Both the position numbers and the translations under genes were made by a program. Of a DNA stretch of 24,477 nt, positions 1 through 8,165 are shown one piece after another. Origin of the DNA: a virus; the IMG/VR virus record IMGVR_UViG_3300050025_000051, positions 1 through 24,477 of that record. One strand, given 5' to 3'. Under the pieces are notes generated by a model that saw nothing but the letters and a program-made list of their open reading frames with translations, searched no databases and was not told where the DNA came from. Numbering within the stretch: position 1 is the stretch's first letter; each line of letters opens with the position of its first letter.

Positions 1-236
1 GGAACTATGGCAACTATGAACCATCTCTCGTTTGTGGCCGAAGCAACCAGAACCACCGTATCTTTTTCAAGTCCAACCAGAAATCCTCCCCCACGGCCGG
101 CATAAGGGTGTGGAACTGGACAACTAAATGGTTTCTCTGCTTGCTTGTCATAAAACTGACAATCTACGTGATCCTGTGCTACTTTGGTTACTATGGCAAA
201 TCTCAAAGTCCGGCCCAGAGGAAGTACGCGATCCAT
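1..236 (-). CDS. Baseplate spike OB-fold protein, N-terminal part (runs off window)
   Basis: The reading frame starts at ATG 236-234, overlaps the hub stop codon in a TAATG junction, and stays open to base 1, giving about 78 residues. The protein begins MDRVLPLGRTLRFAIVTKV and continues with the motif CPVPHPYAGRGGGFLVGLEK, then a strand-rich DTVVLVASATNERWFIVAIVP. This alternation of short beta strands with a Gly-rich turn looks like the N-terminal OB fold of central spike proteins (T4 gp5 and P2 gpV families). In those systems the OB domain sits under the hub and carries the membrane-piercing needle. Its position directly after the hub gene matches the gp27/gp5 or gpD/gpV order. The stop-start overlap suggests translational coupling with the hub. 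The C-terminal part is outside the window, so a lysozyme or beta-helix needle cannot be checked. The OB assignment rests on motif recognition, not a search. Confidence 0.72.
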   Translation of the reverse strand, partial: MDRVLPLGRTLRFAIVTKVAQDHVDCQFYDKQAEKPFSCPVPHPYAGRGGGFLVGLEKDTVVLVASATNERWFIVAIV

Positions 237-3200
237 TATTTGCCTCCTGCTGTTGTCGGAATAAGAACGACTTCAATGGCGTAAGTTGGTTTGCCGGCAG
301 TTATGTTCCAAGTTTCCTCAGATGGTAGAAGCAAAATATCATCCAAAGCAACTGGCGGGGATATATTGACTGGATCCACGGCAGGCATCATTGCTTCGCT
401 AACTGCCGGAAAGCTTGGCTGCGATAATGGACACAAACTGCCATCCTCGAGGGCCATAGACGGAGACATCAACCAATGCCTAACCGCTCCCATACGATCT
501 CTCACCGTATCACCTGTAAGAGACTCGCCATCAGTAAACCCACGAACTTGTACTTGATATCCTGTTGGTTGTTTGTTGATCTTGAGTAGGGCATTCTTGA
601 GCTGTACGAGGTTAAAACTGCCGTAACTGTTGGACAAAAACTCAGACTGTATATCTTCTTGGTCTTGACTTACTTCATTCGTCGGCGGTTTTTGCTCCCA
701 GGCCACAACTCCCGCCACTGTACCGTTGACTGCTGTTCTGCGATTAGTTAAGAAGCTGTTTGCCTGATTTTGCCCCTTAATCAGCACCTTGCCTATTACA
801 TCCAAAGGCGTCGGTATGTACTCGCCCAAAGGATGTCCCATTTCGAGCGTTAACGTTGTGGTGAAGGTGCCGGCGTAAGCAAAACTGTGCGACACCCCAG
901 TAACGTAGTACAGCATATCACGAAAGTTCACATACACTACATCACCAAGCTGATAGTACTCATTTCCCACCAAGGTCACGGTACCAGTCACGGCCTTCTT
1001 TCGCGCTTGGGTTAGAAGCATCTGAGCATAGGGAGCGCATTGAGATTCGGCATTGTGTAAGAATGGGCGATCAAAAGTCTGCGCTGGCCTATATCCGTAC
1101 TGCCGCCACAAATCAAAGTCGGTCGCTCCGGCCCAATACAAAGGCATGTCGGGAACAAGAAACCCAGGACCACTACTTGCCCAGTTTTGTGACCCTTGAA
1201 CATCCACTCGACAGTTTACGTTCTGATCTGACTCCGTGAACTGCGAAGACAATACTTGGTCATCGTTTATAATGTATCGAGCAGCAGAGCCAGGGCCCAA
1301 CGTATCATTGAAGTCATCCTCTACCAAATCACCAAACACTGACAGTATCTTCTCTCTGCTGCCGGCTTTGAGCATATTACCTTGGAGCTGAGACCCATCG
1401 ATGCCCCCCTGATTTCCTGGCTTATTCTGTATTTTGGACAAGGTATCGTTAAGCTTTTGGCCACTACTAACCAAACCAGCCAACTTATTCACTTCGGCCA
1501 AACGAGCAGAGTTGATATTGGTGCTTACTGCCGGATCATTTAGTATCTGTAACTCTTTGATGGCTGCGTTTATGGTGTCTTGATCAGAAGCGTCGTCTAT
1601 ATTCCCGCCAGACAACTTGGCCAACGCAATACGAGCAGATATTAGATTTTGGGCGTTAGAGGTTAGATTACTTGCCGTAATGGTAGACACGGAATAAGGA
1701 ATGCGGCTACTAACGCTGATGCTTGCCTTCTCATCCACAACCACCAGATAACTTGCCTCCGATTGAACCGCTCCCATGTCGCTGCTCCACCCTAACAATA
1801 TCAACTCTATCTGTATTTGTAGCCCTATTGACTCCAGCTCGATTGCCATAGACTTCTGCTGATTTCGGAACAACGCATCTAAGAACTCGGGATATAGTCG
1901 CGTGCCCTTCTGTTGTAGCAGCATCATTTTAAGTAGCAGTGATAAGGGCACTCGATTGTACTTTGGGAATCGCAGTTGTATGTGACCTTGCGAGTCATTG
2001 AAAAACTCGAGATCCAAAGTTTTAGCTACGGCCTCACATATCTCGAGTGGTGTCTTGTACTCACTCTTCCACATATCAGGATTCTTGAGAGCACTTAACA
2101 CATAAGCTTGTACGTCCAGATCTTTGTCGTAGCAATCATCCACTATGAACAGATTAACGTCTGTATTGAACTTACACTTTAACTGTGGACGGAACTGAAG
2201 GAAGCTATTCTTGATTTGAAGCTTGCCTACGTTAAGCTGCGACTCTTCCTTTGTTGGCGCCTCAGTTATGTTCACCAGCATATCGTTGCCGTAGATTCTT
2301 AGTCCTGAGCTTAGTCCTGCCTGTATATTGGACTGGAACTTGGCAACTTCGGTCTGTATTTGCGCATTTAAGCTGTTAACCTGCGCCGTGAGTTGCGTCA
2401 CCAAACTAACACGATCCAGCATACTCTTGTCGTTTATTTTGTTCGCGCCCAACTTACCCACCGAAGTATTTAGCGAATCCAACAAATCCTGCGCTTGGGC
2501 CCACTTACTACGCAGGTCATTTAGAGTGCTCGATGTGTTGTTTATGGTTGATTGATTCTGTATGCGTTGGGCCATCTTCTCGGGCGTCAGGTTGGTAGTC
2601 TTGAATGGTTGAAAGTTGCCCAAAGCTCTGTTAGCCGAGCGAGTTACGTCCATCGAAGTGTGAAAATAATCTTCGGGTGAGTTTGTTCCGCCGCCATTTG
2701 TATAGGTGCCGGTATCTCGTGTGTGCTGAATAAAAGTCTCGTAGCTGTGTGGAAAACCTGTAACCAAGATGCTAATGATGTCTGCTGCGTCCATACTCGC
2801 AAAGGGGTTCTCTACTACTGTTTGGCCCACCTCTCGCATAAGTTGTTGAGAGGCGCTGCCACTGCCATCGAGGGCCGTTCGAAGATTAACGGTCATGGTC
2901 GAAGTTATGATTCCGCTCTTCCACCGATAAACCATTCCGGGTGTGTGCTGAACTACCGGCAGACCCAAAAGCCACGAATAGTCTTGAATCAGATTAGAGT
3001 CCTCAACTACCTGGCCGGCATTAACACCAGTCTTGTTAACCAGCTTGCGATCCACGTTCTCTTGTAGCAACGGTGGATTAGTCGTGGGCAAACCAGTAGC
3101 AGAGTCCACCTTGATATCGTAGGGGGTAATCGGATCTTCCAACACGCCCTGGATTTGATCTAAGCCGGGAGAAGTATTGACGCGAGACATATTGAGCCAC

Positions 3201-4897
3201 TTCAAGTTGCTACTACCCGCTACATTCATTGTGTATCCGCGATCTGGGGCGTAAGTGTCCGTTACTGTCGAAACCAAACCACCAAAAACGTGGGTGCCGG
3301 CGTTGCGCATAAACGAACCACTGCGCATATACCGATACAAGTCTACCGGTATGTTGTAGTCGCTCAGGCCAAATATACGCATCTCTTCTTCTAACACGGC
3401 ATCAGCGGCGTCTTTGGCATCATCCTTGAAAGTACGTACGAAGTTTGAGTTGTTCAGCAAGGCACTAAGCGGCCCCATCAGTTCAGAGTTGCGATAAGTG
3501 TTGCCTCTGAGATATACGTGAATGCCGTCCATAGGTTGAACGATTGACTTGCCCAAATAATGTATGCGTAGATTCTTTCGGGCATAAGTCGTGTCTGGAT
3601 CGTTATTCTGAACAAAGGTGGCATTGGATAGGTCTTCCATCGCATTTACATACTGAGTTAGTAAGCCAAAAATGCTCGATACCAGATTATCCTCGGCCAA
3701 AGTAAGTCGTTGATCAGGTGGCAGGTTATTGAAGACTAAGCGATAGTTGTCAGAGTTAAAGGGCTCAGAATAAGAAGACGTGGTGCCTTGTACTTTGTCT
3801 ACTGCTTGGGCCGTTGGGTTGATTTGGAAGATTATGTCAGATACAGTAGAGGTGTCGAGCATTCCACCGCCCAAGGTCCCACCAAACAGACCGGCAACTC
3901 GATTCCTACGCGCGGTCTGAAGCTGTTGATCCTGCTCTCTGGCCGCTTGAAGTATGGCGGCAGGATCGGAGTTAACTGTATTCGTGGTTACTTCAGCAAA
4001 AGCAGTAGACAACGCTATCTCTAAATCGTCACTGGATACTTTGGTTAGATTATAGGGGTCTTCCATCGAAAACTGAACGCTGCCCAAATCTCCACCGTCG
4101 AGTTTGAGTGCGGTGTTGATATCAGTCACAGTCGTCAGTTCTATTACGCCGGCACCTCGACCAACATTCACTACATCGGCCATATCAGGATCTATCACCC
4201 AGTTCGTATAGGTGGCAGAGTTGAGTTTCTTCTGATTCTGGGCTGCTTTGCGCACTCCCTTTATTGCCGGCACAACCTTAGCATAACTGTCCTTGAGCGC
4301 ATTCAACTGCTTATAGACTTCATCAGTTAGTTCTGCTGAGGCCTGAACGACGAACGCATTATTGATCACACCCACTGCGCTTTGATACCCACTGTCTAAG
4401 TAGTCCGCAATGGCATCTAATCGAGTAGCATCCAACTGGGCATCTTCACTCAGCAACTTGGAGGCTTTGGTTATTGCTTCATAGGCGGCCAACTGAGAGC
4501 ACTTGTTTTGGAATAGAATCTTGGTGGCGCGCAGAAACAACTTCTCGCCCTTGTTCATAAATCGCGTATCATTCTCGTTACGCAAAGTAGAGAACGCCCT
4601 CTTATGTATATAGATCGTGGCATTTGGCTCTTGTGTTAATATCTGCCGTGTCTTGATATCACTTACTGCGCTGACCTGGGAGCCAACAAATGAAGTGCCT
4701 GGTACTGAACTAAAACCCGTTTCAACATACACGTGCTCCAAAGGTGGTTGAGGTGGCATATTTCCAGTTGATGTAAGATTGGTGAAAGCGTTGGAAAGAC
4801 CGCTCGCTATTTTGGAGAAGTCTGAGGTTATCTGCCCCACGAAGTTAGAGAATGAGTTGGGTTGAACATTAACTTCCGAACTAAATACGATCGCCAT
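236..4897 (-). CDS. Large baseplate hub protein (gp27/gpD-like), 1553 aa
   Basis: This very long structural protein is probably the baseplate hub, which adapts the tube to the central spike. Around residues 450-480 a segment reads LGKSIVQPMDGIHVYLRGNT, a pattern seen in hub proteins of large tailed phages. Residues roughly 780-880 are Gln/Asn/Leu-rich and probably helical or coiled coil. The stretch near residues 1250-1365 contains YGYRPAQTFDRP, then GNEYYQLGDVVYVNFRDMLY and VTGVSHSFAYAGTFTTTLTL followed by GHPLGEYIPTPLDVIGK, typical of the C-terminal hub domain of the gp27 and late-control-D families. The last 140 residues look OmpA-like (see findings). ATG 4897 is preceded by AAGGAAGG five bases upstream, which supports this start. 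It follows the 312-residue gene closely and overlaps the OB-fold gene at TAATG. It is far longer than T4 gp27 (about 390 residues), so it may combine several baseplate roles. The hub role is likely; the domain borders are approximate. Confidence 0.72.
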   Translation of the reverse strand: MAIVFSSEVNVQPNSFSNFVGQITSDFSKIASGLSNAFTNLTSTGNMPPQPPLEHVYVETGFSSVPGTSFVGSQVSAVSDIKTRQILTQEPNATIYIHKRAFSTLRNENDTRFMNKGEKLFLRATKILFQNKCSQLAAYEAITKASKLLSEDAQLDATRLDAIADYLDSGYQSAVGVINNAFVVQASAELTDEVYKQLNALKDSYAKVVPAIKGVRKAAQNQKKLNSATYTNWVIDPDMADVVNVGRGAGVIELTTVTDINTALKLDGGDLGSVQFSMEDPYNLTKVSSDDLEIALSTAFAEVTTNTVNSDPAAILQAAREQDQQLQTARRNRVAGLFGGTLGGGMLDTSTVSDIIFQINPTAQAVDKVQGTTSSYSEPFNSDNYRLVFNNLPPDQRLTLAEDNLVSSIFGLLTQYVNAMEDLSNATFVQNNDPDTTYARKNLRIHYLGKSIVQPMDGIHVYLRGNTYRNSELMGPLSALLNNSNFVRTFKDDAKDAADAVLEEEMRIFGLSDYNIPVDLYRYMRSGSFMRNAGTHVFGGLVSTVTDTYAPDRGYTMNVAGSSNLKWLNMSRVNTSPGLDQIQGVLEDPITPYDIKVDSATGLPTTNPPLLQENVDRKLVNKTGVNAGQVVEDSNLIQDYSWLLGLPVVQHTPGMVYRWKSGIITSTMTVNLRTALDGSGSASQQLMREVGQTVVENPFASMDAADIISILVTGFPHSYETFIQHTRDTGTYTNGGGTNSPEDYFHTSMDVTRSANRALGNFQPFKTTNLTPEKMAQRIQNQSTINNTSSTLNDLRSKWAQAQDLLDSLNTSVGKLGANKINDKSMLDRVSLVTQLTAQVNSLNAQIQTEVAKFQSNIQAGLSSGLRIYGNDMLVNITEAPTKEESQLNVGKLQIKNSFLQFRPQLKCKFNTDVNLFIVDDCYDKDLDVQAYVLSALKNPDMWKSEYKTPLEICEAVAKTLDLEFFNDSQGHIQLRFPKYNRVPLSLLLKMMLLQQKGTRLYPEFLDALFRNQQKSMAIELESIGLQIQIELILLGWSSDMGAVQSEASYLVVVDEKASISVSSRIPYSVSTITASNLTSNAQNLISARIALAKLSGGNIDDASDQDTINAAIKELQILNDPAVSTNINSARLAEVNKLAGLVSSGQKLNDTLSKIQNKPGNQGGIDGSQLQGNMLKAGSREKILSVFGDLVEDDFNDTLGPGSAARYIINDDQVLSSQFTESDQNVNCRVDVQGSQNWASSGPGFLVPDMPLYWAGATDFDLWRQYGYRPAQTFDRPFLHNAESQCAPYAQMLLTQARKKAVTGTVTLVGNEYYQLGDVVYVNFRDMLYYVTGVSHSFAYAGTFTTTLTLEMGHPLGEYIPTPLDVIGKVLIKGQNQANSFLTNRRTAVNGTVAGVVAWEQKPPTNEVSQDQEDIQSEFLSNSYGSFNLVQLKNALLKINKQPTGYQVQVRGFTDGESLTGDTVRDRMGAVRHWLMSPSMALEDGSLCPLSQPSFPAVSEAMMPAVDPVNISPPVALDDILLLPSEETWNITAGKPTYAIEVVLIPTTAGGK

Positions 4898-4908
4898 TTA
4901 GCCTTCCT

Positions 4909-5847
4909 TTAAGTCAGCGTTCCTTTTGTGAGTATAGACTGTTGCTCCGTTGATGTAAAGCCTAAGTCGGCCGCAAAACTACTACCTGGCGACCCGAACG
5001 TTAATGGCGCTGAATCTGGGTGGAAGTTTTGTGGGGCTTGCTGTGATAACCCTATGGCCTGACGTATTGAGTTGCCTATACCGTTAATCAAGCTGCCGGC
5101 AAGGTCATTAGCAAGCGGCTCTTTTGACCAAGCCAAGTAGTTCTGTCGCTTGCCTCGTTGTTCGGTACTCATAAAGGTCATCGTGTAGTCAAACAATCCA
5201 GTCTTGTCGGCACTTTCTGTTACGCTGAATGCTGTGAAGAAACCCTTATATTCGATGCCCTGGTAGAACATCAAAACACTGGTAGCCAACGCAGCTAAAC
5301 TCGGCCGCAGTATAAAGTTGCGGCTTCTTAGTTGTTTGGCCAGATCAGACAAAGAAGTACTTATGCTATTCGAGTTGAGATCTTGACTGGTTAAAACGTT
5401 GGTCATCTCCCCTGTTTGAGAAGCGGCCACTAAATCAAAGGCGCGATTCTCAGCCATATAGATGTCGTGTAGAACGTTGATGCCTTGAATACTTGCCGAA
5501 CCCGTAGTGCCTCTTATGTCGAGCTGTGTAAGATTCGCGCCCCAGTACTGAATCACATAGCCGCCCTTGGTACGATTATAGTTGATCTGCTTTGATTCAT
5601 TCACGGTTAGGCTTTGCGGATTTATATACATCTGAACCGACGAGCCATTAGGGAGCCGCCAAGTGATAACCTCTGCGTCTCGATTGTTAAGCCCCTCCAT
5701 GCCTCGATAGTTTGGCTGGGGATTAAGCGCATTGGCCGTGTCTTGTATGGCTTGAGCGGATTTGGCGAGAAAGTCTGAACCTCCTGCTGCCTTAACTGCC
5801 CCAGAGTCGCCAGATCCGACTGCCTTTAGTAAGTTAAGTGCGCCCAT
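4909..5847 (-). CDS. Baseplate/tail-tube-end structural protein, 312 aa
   Basis: This is a phage structural protein encoded between the tape measure and the hub. Residues about 60-115 contain VITWRLPNGSSVQMYINPQS and, further on, GGYVIQYWGANLTQLDIRG followed by TTGSASIQG. This YWG...TGS arrangement recurs in tube-like baseplate proteins of contractile phages, including those that cap the tube or join it to the hub. Near residues 195-235 is a second strand-rich block (MFYQGIEYKGFFTAFSVTES) ending in a conserved-looking FDYTMTFMST. The C-terminal 70 residues are Gly/Ser/Gln-rich and probably flexible. ATG 5847 overlaps the tape measure stop in TAATG and has GGAGGGGG just upstream, so both coupling and a strong ribosome site support it. 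By position it could be a counterpart of T4 gp48 or gp54 or of P2 gpU/gpX-like joining proteins. The exact role is inference. Confidence 0.55.
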   Translation of the reverse strand: MGALNLLKAVGSGDSGAVKAAGGSDFLAKSAQAIQDTANALNPQPNYRGMEGLNNRDAEVITWRLPNGSSVQMYINPQSLTVNESKQINYNRTKGGYVIQYWGANLTQLDIRGTTGSASIQGINVLHDIYMAENRAFDLVAASQTGEMTNVLTSQDLNSNSISTSLSDLAKQLRSRNFILRPSLAALATSVLMFYQGIEYKGFFTAFSVTESADKTGLFDYTMTFMSTEQRGKRQNYLAWSKEPLANDLAGSLINGIGNSIRQAIGLSQQAPQNFHPDSAPLTFGSPGSSFAADLGFTSTEQQSILTKGTLT

Positions 5848-8153
5848 TATCCCCCTCCGCTATTCGTGCTTAGAGTAACCACATGCGTTATCTGCTCCGT
5901 TACCTTCTGCTTCAAAAAATCACCATCCAACGTCAGCCTTATGTTTAGTGGCACCTCTTGCGTCTGCTGTTTTTGCTGCGTGCCCTTATTTATTTCCTGC
6001 TGCTGAACTTTTGAACGAGTTGTGGCTTGGACCGCCTGATTTTGCTCCGCCGCAAGATTTGGCTTTGCGTTCCTGCCGGCCGCATTTACTTCACTCTTTG
6101 GCATTTCGTTTTGATGGCCTCGCTTTTCATTTAAAGCAGAAACCACCGAGTCGCGCCTGACATTGGGGGCCTTTCCGACCAGACTCTCCCCCGCGTATCC
6201 TTTGGGCGCATCTTTCCTGTTTCCTACGCCGTTATCAAGTAAGTCCCTGGCTGTTTTTCCCGTTACGCCCGTCTCCCCTGGCTTAGTTTTCTGGTTCGCT
6301 ATGTCCCGTGCCGCTTTACCGCTCCTGTTGATGTCTTCGAGTGTTGTGCTGGACGTGGATGCCTGCTGTGGTTCTGATGGCTTTCCAGATATTACATTCT
6401 TGACGTGCCTCCCAATCTTTTTAAAATCTCCTCCGTCTACTTCACCTTTTCTAATCGTTCCTTCTATATCTTTCGTAATCGTATCCAACTTTTGTATTAG
6501 TCCCGGGCCCATCACCTTCTCTATCGCCTTAACTATCCTCGTGCCGCTCGTTATTGTTGCTTGAACACTAGCCTGATTAAACTTTGTCTGAACCGCAGTG
6601 TCCTTGTCGGCAGTCTCTCCGCCTTGTTTCAGAAGGTTGCTAAAAGCCTTCTGACTGTCTGATCCTGCCTGCATACCATTTTTGCCCGCGTCCTGTAACG
6701 CTTTCAGTATCTTGTTCTGTACGGCCGGATCAGAAGACATTCCCATCTTTTCCAACAACCCGCGCTGAACCATAAACTGCGACTGTAAAGCGGGGTCTTT
6801 TATGGCATCTTGGCGTGTGATTACTTTCCCGCCGCCAAACTGTTCGAGCGTCTTGGTTATGCTGTCGACGTATTTCTTCGTTCCCTTGCCTGTTTTATCT
6901 TCAAGCGCTTCTTCCATTTCCAAACCAGCACCGAGAGCTCCGCCTGGCCCCTTTCCTACACCGCCCTGAATACCAATGAAAGCCCTCTGCGCAAAGCTCA
7001 TCTTCTCTATGCCCTGAGTAAAAGTTTGAAGTAACTCAGGCGCCAGTCCTTTGCGTCCCTGCTCCAGACTCTTAGAGAACATATTGAACAACGGCGTGAC
7101 TGAGTTAATCGAACCGCCCCACATTTTTAGGGCTTCTGCGCTTTGAAAGATCGTCTTGGACACTACCGACATACTCAAGCCAGAACCCTCTGCTGCTTCG
7201 CTTATTCGGCCAAACGCGTCCATCGAGCCCTTTACGTCCTCGCCCAACTCCTGATATGCCTTGCCCATCATTCCCGTTATCTCTTTGGTTCCCATCCCAG
7301 TAGCATTAGCCAACAACATCGCAGCATTTACGGGAGTTATTTCCGCTCCAAGTCCCTGATACTTTCTGGCCAACGCACCTAACGCGCCGCCCTGTTTCTC
7401 ATATCCAGCCGTAGTGGTCGTATTTGTAACGCCCATAACCTCAGATAGGTCTTTGGTGGCCCCTGTTATTTCACCCAAATCTCGCCGCGTTACTTGCTGT
7501 ATTCCCACTATCTGCTTGGCGAAACCATCTCCACTTTTCTCAGCGCTACCAAGATCTTTTCCTACGTCCTCTCCAAACTCTCTGAACGCTATCCTTGACT
7601 GGCGCATTATCTTGTCTATACCCAGGAAATTCTCTTGGTATGCGTTGTATAGGTCTTTTACCGGACCCAACTGATCATACGCCTTCTTGGCCAGCTGCGT
7701 TATTGCTATTGGTGCCCCTGCCTTGCCTAACACCTCACCGACCTCAAGCGCTTTCCCGGCCAACTCTTTGAACATACCCTGACTCAATCCCAGCTTTTTC
7801 TCCAATGAACCAAATATAGAACTGGTTAGAATGCTTCCTGCTGCGTCGCCTCCTGCTTGGGCCACTTTGGTTATCACAGACATAATCTTTCCGGATACGT
7901 CTGCCAAAACACCCATTTTGCCCACCTCAGCCGTAACAGATTTTATCACTTCAGGCTGCTTTGGATCTACAAGGATTGCGCCAGTACCAGTTGTTTTTTC
8001 AAGACCATTCCAGGACTCTTTAAGTTTGTCCAGATCCACTTTAGACTTGCGCAACGACTCTGATAACTCGTTCATTGATTGCGTGGCTGCCTTCAAGTCC
8101 GCAGTTGATGGTGCCGGGTTATCTGTATTTGGCTTGACTGGATCTTCTGCCAT
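5847..8153 (-). CDS. Tail tape measure protein, 768 aa
   Basis: This is the expected tape measure: a long, Ala/Gly/Lys/Gln-rich, mostly helical protein encoded right after the tail assembly chaperone pair and before the baseplate genes. The N-terminal 100 residues are charged and look like coiled coil (STADLKAATQSMNELSESLR). A Gly/Ala-rich, partly hydrophobic stretch follows at about 95-160 (SGKIMSVITKVAQAGGDAAG). Long helical repeats run to about 600, and a low-complexity Gln/Lys/Asn/Thr tail follows. The last 35 residues turn beta-like (VPLNIRLTLDGDFLKQKVTE). With the usual 0.15 nm per residue, 768 residues would set a tail of about 115 nm; that is inference from the rule, not a measurement. 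I see no lysozyme or peptidase motif in it. ATG 8153 has GGAG five to six bases upstream and lies 12 bases after the chaperone stop. The assignment rests mainly on context and composition. Confidence 0.8.
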   Translation of the reverse strand: MAEDPVKPNTDNPAPSTADLKAATQSMNELSESLRKSKVDLDKLKESWNGLEKTTGTGAILVDPKQPEVIKSVTAEVGKMGVLADVSGKIMSVITKVAQAGGDAAGSILTSSIFGSLEKKLGLSQGMFKELAGKALEVGEVLGKAGAPIAITQLAKKAYDQLGPVKDLYNAYQENFLGIDKIMRQSRIAFREFGEDVGKDLGSAEKSGDGFAKQIVGIQQVTRRDLGEITGATKDLSEVMGVTNTTTTAGYEKQGGALGALARKYQGLGAEITPVNAAMLLANATGMGTKEITGMMGKAYQELGEDVKGSMDAFGRISEAAEGSGLSMSVVSKTIFQSAEALKMWGGSINSVTPLFNMFSKSLEQGRKGLAPELLQTFTQGIEKMSFAQRAFIGIQGGVGKGPGGALGAGLEMEEALEDKTGKGTKKYVDSITKTLEQFGGGKVITRQDAIKDPALQSQFMVQRGLLEKMGMSSDPAVQNKILKALQDAGKNGMQAGSDSQKAFSNLLKQGGETADKDTAVQTKFNQASVQATITSGTRIVKAIEKVMGPGLIQKLDTITKDIEGTIRKGEVDGGDFKKIGRHVKNVISGKPSEPQQASTSSTTLEDINRSGKAARDIANQKTKPGETGVTGKTARDLLDNGVGNRKDAPKGYAGESLVGKAPNVRRDSVVSALNEKRGHQNEMPKSEVNAAGRNAKPNLAAEQNQAVQATTRSKVQQQEINKGTQQKQQTQEVPLNIRLTLDGDFLKQKVTEQITHVVTLSTNSGGG

Positions 8154-8165
8154 TTAAGCTCCGAC

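Noticed and set aside
6163-6564. Plus-strand open frames across the window, such as 6163-6564 and 2723-3067
   Set aside because: They lie opposite well-supported minus-strand genes, have no consistent ribosome sites and show no recognisable protein pattern, so they are shadows.
5847-8153. Peptidoglycan hydrolase domain in the tape measure
   Set aside because: I looked for lysozyme, transglycosylase and NlpC/P60-like motifs and saw only helical, low-complexity sequence.
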